A stretch of 64,000 bases of DNA from Cepaea nemoralis (taxonomy: Eukaryota > Mollusca > Gastropoda > Stylommatophora > Helicidae), in NCBI GenBank assembly GCA_014155875.1, contig JACEFZ010018169.1, forward strand, positions 40,001-104,000, written 5' to 3'. The translations under genes were made by a program, and so were the position numbers. The notes below the pieces were generated by a model. The model was given only the letters and a program-made list of their open reading frames with translations. It ran no database searches and had not been told where the DNA came from. Shown here in pieces: positions 60,112 to 64,000 of this stretch (position 1 is its first letter; each line of letters opens with the position of its first letter).

Positions 60112-60774
60112 CTCTTTCACTACCAAACAAAAATTGGGCTGTGACCAAACAGAAATTTATGGCAGAAAATTGGAAGTAGGGGTGTGTTACAATAATGATT
60201 TTAAAATGGTTAAAATGGTAGCAGATCTATTGTATTACATATCAAATTAAAGAGGATTGCACAAGGAACATGACAGTGTTAATAATTAATTGATAGGTTA
60301 CAAATATTATGACAATAATGAGAGGTTTAATAATAACAACTGAAATTAAAGAGGTAAAAATTATTTAAAAAACTGCTCTTATTAGGTGTTTTCTACACTC
60401 CTATACTGCTAATCATGTTTAATTTACTGAATAATCAAACAAACACCACTTGTCTTCAAGAATATAAACAGTATTACTCATTAAAATCACCCAAAAGGAA
60501 GTTTTGCTGCATATTCTGAACCATGTCTCTTTCACAAATAATGAAAAAAAACAATGGCAGAAAACTGGATGTAGGGGTGTGTCTCAATAATGTTATGAAA
60601 TACAAATGTTTTACCGCACAATGATGATAAAGATATGTACCGGCCATGTAAATTTTCAGTTTACTGTAACTTAAAATTCCGAAACGGAGCAGAAATGTAT
60701 CAAATAAACCACTGATCATTTTGTGGCCATAAAAGCACCAATTGCCACCACAGCGGATCAAATGTGGCACCAGA

Positions 60775-60962
60775 TCATTGAGGAAAATGACTACTCGCAT
60801 CTGTAAGTCGAACCAAAACGACAAATGTATCTCTGGGCGAATGAACGCAAGTGTTCAAATTGTTCGACAGGCAATAGTCGCCAGAATGAAATCATATGAT
60901 CAGCTGAAGGTTAAGCAGGCAGATCCAGAAATGTACATCTCAGTGCAAAACTAGCATTTTAA
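60775..60962 (+). repeat. 188-bp direct repeat, copy 2
   Basis: Identical partner of 59924-60111. Confidence 0.95.
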
Positions 60963-61367
60963 ATCAATTACTTCGCGCTGAAGGTTTTGCTGTAATTGAC
61001 AGAGCTTGGCATCAGGAAATACAGACGAAAACATGGCGTATTGCACACTCTGATTGGTTGACAAGGCTTGGATATGGGAACTTCATAACGTTTCGTTGCG
61101 AACTGAACAGGCGCATTCGATAATAGCTGAGCATAACAACCACGAGCAGAGTAAATTATCGCACGCTGACGGGTGCTCCGAGTGCATTTTTGAAATTATT
61201 AAAATATATTATATTAAATAACGAGCTCTCGTGTGCTACTTTCTGACAGCTGGCGGGCCACAAGTGGCCCGCGGGCCGTGGTTTGGGAACCTCAGCTCTA
61301 AAAGATAATTGACTAATTGAGTTGTATAAATTGAAATTTGAACATTGTCGCTTGAAAGGGGGGCTGG

Positions 61368-61745
61368 GTGATCTCGAGGTATGGTGTCCGCCTCGAGTGC
61401 TGGAGGTCCCGGGAGGGCCGGGATTCTTTCTTGAGGACTTCTAGCAATAAAATTTATTTCCCCTGGTCTCTGGATAGTGAGATCGAACGCCCGTGTGTAT
61501 TGCTGAGCACGTGAAAGATCCCTTGGCAGTTGGAAATCGAAAAAATGGTAGCCTACCGGCGCTGACCGGGCAAGATTTCGAGTTAAAAATCTACCCAAAG
61601 TATTTCAGGAACTTCGCCGGTGCTACGGAGTTTGTGCACTGAGCTGCGTTTGTCCGGACGCAGACTTGAGTTAGGAGTAGAACGGAGCACTTATGAATTA
61701 CACCCATGTGCCGTGATGTTGATCCGTCAACTAAACTAAACTTAT
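61368..61745 (+). mobile_element. SINE-IV, sense
   Basis: tRNA-like head ggtgatctcgaggtatggtg, then tgctggaggtcccggg, body accgggcaagatttcgagtt, and tail gatccgtcaactaaactaaa. Partner of 2698-3085. Confidence 0.85.
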
Positions 61746-61934
61746 GCATTGAAAACATTGTGTAATTTGTTTTCTCAGGTCTAAAAAAAAGTACCACTTA
61801 AATATACAATCTCTATATAGGTTTTCTTGTCTAGAACTTCTGTTATAATTGGGTGTAAAATGTATCGTTCTCTCCATCATTATTTTCCCGAAGCAGAAAA
61901 TACTATTAGTCTGTGATGTGATAATCATCATTAT

Positions 61935-62345
61935 GTGCCATGCCGATAAGCGTGGGAGGTCATATTTTGCAGTCTCACGCGATCATCAGAGTCGTGAATC
62001 AGATCCCGTGTTCTTGTCTCGAACATACCATCTGGGAACGGCATTCAGGTATTTACTTCTCTGCCTTCCCCTCGTTATTCCCCCCCCCCCCCCCCATCTC
62101 CCAATCTTGCCAGTTGTCACCATGTTTACTAGTTTATTTCTTCTCATAACGTGCCAAAAGTATGTTGACTGTCTACGTCTAATTTCTCGAATCAATGTTT
62201 ATTTGCTTCTTCTAGGACTTGCTCATTGGTTTTTCTGTCTGTTCATTTCCACTGCCATTCGATGTTTTTCAGCTTGTCTGCTCCATGTCAACGTTTCACA
62301 TCAATACAAAAGTATAGGTTCCATGGTCCAACACTCTTTTTCTGA
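61935..62345 (-). mobile_element. LINE-E 3' fragment, antisense
   Basis: The minus strand reads REIRRRQSTYFWHVMRRNKL and VTTGKIGRWGGGGGITRGRQ, interrupted by a C-run (62082-62097). Confidence 0.85.
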
Positions 62346-62414
62346 TTGCAATTGACACCTTTTTATTGGTCAGTATGTTTAACATCTTCCAAAAGACTAC
62401 CTTTTCCATAACAA

Positions 62415-62565
62415 AGACCATCACATTGTGTAGACTTGAATGCACGGATGACTAGGTGGCTAGTATTTCCCTCACTTAGCGGGCGATGAACGCAGAACCA
62501 AAAGCCTCGTTCGACCGCGCTCATGAAATTATCAGCAAATTTCCCCTAGCCACTACGCTAACATG
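62415..62565 (-). mobile_element. SINE-III, antisense
   Basis: tgtagacttgaatgcacgga, ccctcacttagcgggcgatg and ctagccactacgctaac match the family. Confidence 0.65.
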
Positions 62566-62624
62566 CATCCTTTATTATGTTATACTGTGTTATATGTCTT
62601 GCTGTCATCTTCGTCTGTTGCTTT

Positions 62625-62805
62625 ACATTACCGGCTTTGTGACGAAGGGGTTATGAACGCTGGAATCACCAACTGCCGGGGATTTGAAAGCAGGTCGCAT
62701 TGTGTTGTTATTTCTTATAATGGTATGAGTACCGGTCGTTCATAAATCAATTGCAAACTACTGAACGTAAACTTGACAAAAAATCAATCAATCAATCAAT
62801 CATGT
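62625..62805 (+). mobile_element. SINE-I copy
   Basis: ccggctttgtgacgaagggg, ggtcgttcataaatcaattg and caaactactgaacgtaaact; ends in (AATC)n, adjoining the LINE-E 3' end. Confidence 0.85.
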
Positions 62806-63675
62806 GCCATGCCGGAAAGCGTGGGCGGTCATGATTCGCCATTTCACTCGATCACCAGAGTCGTGGATCAGCTCAGTGTTCCTGTCTCGTCCATGCCATG
62901 TGGCCAAGCCATCCAGGTATTTTCCTCTCGGTCTTCCTCTTGGTCTGTTCCCTTCGATCTTGCCAGCTGTCACTAAGTTCTCCAGTCCATTTCTTCTCAT
63001 AACATGTCCAAAAAATTTTGACTGTCTACGTCTAATTTCTCTAATCAATCTACGATTTTCATTTGTCTCTTGTAGTACTTGGTCATTGGTTTTTCTATCT
63101 GTCCATGATATTCTTTGCATTTTCCTCAGAAACCACATTTCTGCAGCCATCAGATGTTTTTCAGCTTGACTGCACATTGTCCAAGTTTCACATCCATACA
63201 AAAGAACAGGCTCTATGTATCCCCTCAACACTCTTTTTCTCGTTTCAATTGACATCATTTTATTGGTCAGAATGTTTTTCATCTTGCTAAAGGCTACTTT
63301 CGCAATGGCGATTCTTGTTCTAATCTCTTCAAGGCATCTGCCATCAGATGTTATGACTGTTCCGAGATAATTGAACCGATTCACTTGTTGAAGAATATTC
63401 CCATTTACTTGTATATTACATTGTGGTGCTTCGTTCTTCCTAGTGACGACCATAACCTGTGTCTTCCTACAATTTAATTCCAACCCCAGCTGCTCACTGT
63501 GTACAACAACAGCGTCTACTAATTGTTGCAGATCCTGTGCATTGTCTGCAATCAATACTGTATCATCTGCATATCTAATGTTATTTATGTTTCGTCCTCC
63601 AATGCTGATTCCATTTAGGTCTTCTACATTTCTGAAAATATTTTCACTGTATAGGGAAAAAAGATCTGGAGACAT
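62800..63675 (-). CDS. LINE-E reverse transcriptase, C-terminal open frame
   Basis: 291 open codons. SPDLFSLYSENIF, NNIRYADDTVLIA (the YADD catalytic box), ELNCRKTQVMVVTRK, RFNYLGTVITSDGR, YGCETWTM, and the IRRRQSKFFGHVMRRN tail. RTE-like LINE. The frame upstream is shifted near 63690. The start shown is an internal Met. Confidence 0.9.
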   Translation of the reverse strand: MSPDLFSLYSENIFRNVEDLNGISIGGRNINNIRYADDTVLIADNAQDLQQLVDAVVVHSEQLGLELNCRKTQVMVVTRKNEAPQCNIQVNGNILQQVNRFNYLGTVITSDGRCLEEIRTRIAIAKVAFSKMKNILTNKMMSIETRKRVLRGYIEPVLLYGCETWTMCSQAEKHLMAAEMWFLRKMQRISWTDRKTNDQVLQETNENRRLIREIRRRQSKFFGHVMRRNGLENLVTAGKIEGNRPRGRPRGKYLDGLATWHGRDRNTELIHDSGDRVKWRIMTAHAFRHGT

Positions 63676-64000
63676 TACACATCCCTGCCTAACACCTCTT
63701 AATAGGTTGATATTGTCCTACTTCATTATCAATCCTTATGGCAGCTTGTTGTTTCCAATATATGTTTTTTATAAGTCTAATGTCTTTCCCATCAATTTGT
63801 AGATCTGCAAGCATATCCACAATGTTGACATGTCTAACTCTATCAAAAGCCTTTGTGTAGTCAATAAAGCAAAGATGTATATCCTTGTTTACTTCTAAAG
63901 CACGTTCAATAACTGTTCGCAGCATATACACAGCATTTACTGTACCCTTTCCTTCTACAAACCCACATTGTTCTTCCCCTATTTCAGGTTGTATTTTCTT
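62808..64000 (-). mobile_element. LINE-E, antisense, runs off the right edge
   Basis: Includes the frame 62800-63675 and, after a frameshift, 63931-63689 with HLCFIDYTKAFDRVRH (RT motif A, first catalytic Asp) and upstream EEQCGFVEGKGTVNA. Endonuclease code, if present, lies beyond the window. The best-preserved LINE of this family here. Confidence 0.9.

Larger units (their letters stand above)
59521..61295. mobile_element. Non-autonomous hAT element, 1775 bp
   Basis: Flanked by ctctaaaa at 59513-59520 and 61296-61303. Ends cagtagttcccaagc and, in reverse, ctgaggttcccaaac. No transposase domain seen. Contains an identical 188-bp direct repeat and a second repeated phrase (gtaggggtgtgt at about 60178 and 60571). 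Confidence 0.9.

Overview
This is eukaryotic, intron-rich, AT-rich DNA from an invertebrate animal. The evidence is one protein-coding gene split into many small exons with GT-AG introns, surrounded by many families of LINEs, tRNA-derived SINEs, mariner and hAT transposons and minisatellites. The LINE families recall those of molluscs and other aquatic invertebrates, but I cannot fix the phylum from sequence alone.

The gene (111-37323, + strand) is an orthologue of USP8/UBPY, the endosomal ubiquitin-specific protease. I joined 15 exons by splice signals and reading phase. Every junction keeps frame, giving 697 codons plus a stop. In order they encode an Arg/Glu-rich helix, a WW domain, a 14-3-3 motif (RSHSSP), a STAM-type SH3-binding motif (PSFDRGSKP) and a complete USP catalytic domain of about 347 residues: Cys box, zinc ribbon, and His and Asp boxes. 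The 5' end, which in the family encodes MIT and rhodanese-like domains, lies before the window.

The introns (0.7-7.4 kb) are filled with transposons. A LINE here called LINE-A (AP endonuclease, YADD reverse transcriptase, RNase H) has two large copies: one with a 5' inversion in intron 2 and one nearly full-length antisense copy in intron 8. Smaller pieces belong to other LINE families (B to I, my labels) and to several SINE families (I to VII).

From 38.4 kb to the end no host gene is recognisable. This part holds a 3.2-kb, 41-bp minisatellite (39265-42510), a four-level nest of transposons (43010-45650), a 22-bp minisatellite (45781-46369), a 61-bp array split by a SINE (48.4-49.3 kb), a 1.4-kb solo LTR inside a 49-bp array (52.5-54.2 kb), a 1.8-kb non-autonomous hAT element (59521-61295) and an antisense RTE-like LINE running off the right edge.

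I found no cluster of genes forming a new pathway or defence system. The notable material is the WW domain in USP8, a variable coding repeat in its helix, composite mariner elements with an internal third terminus, a newly defined SINE-like family with 12-bp target duplications, and repeated insertion of transposons into tandem arrays. Family letters are local labels; no database was searched.
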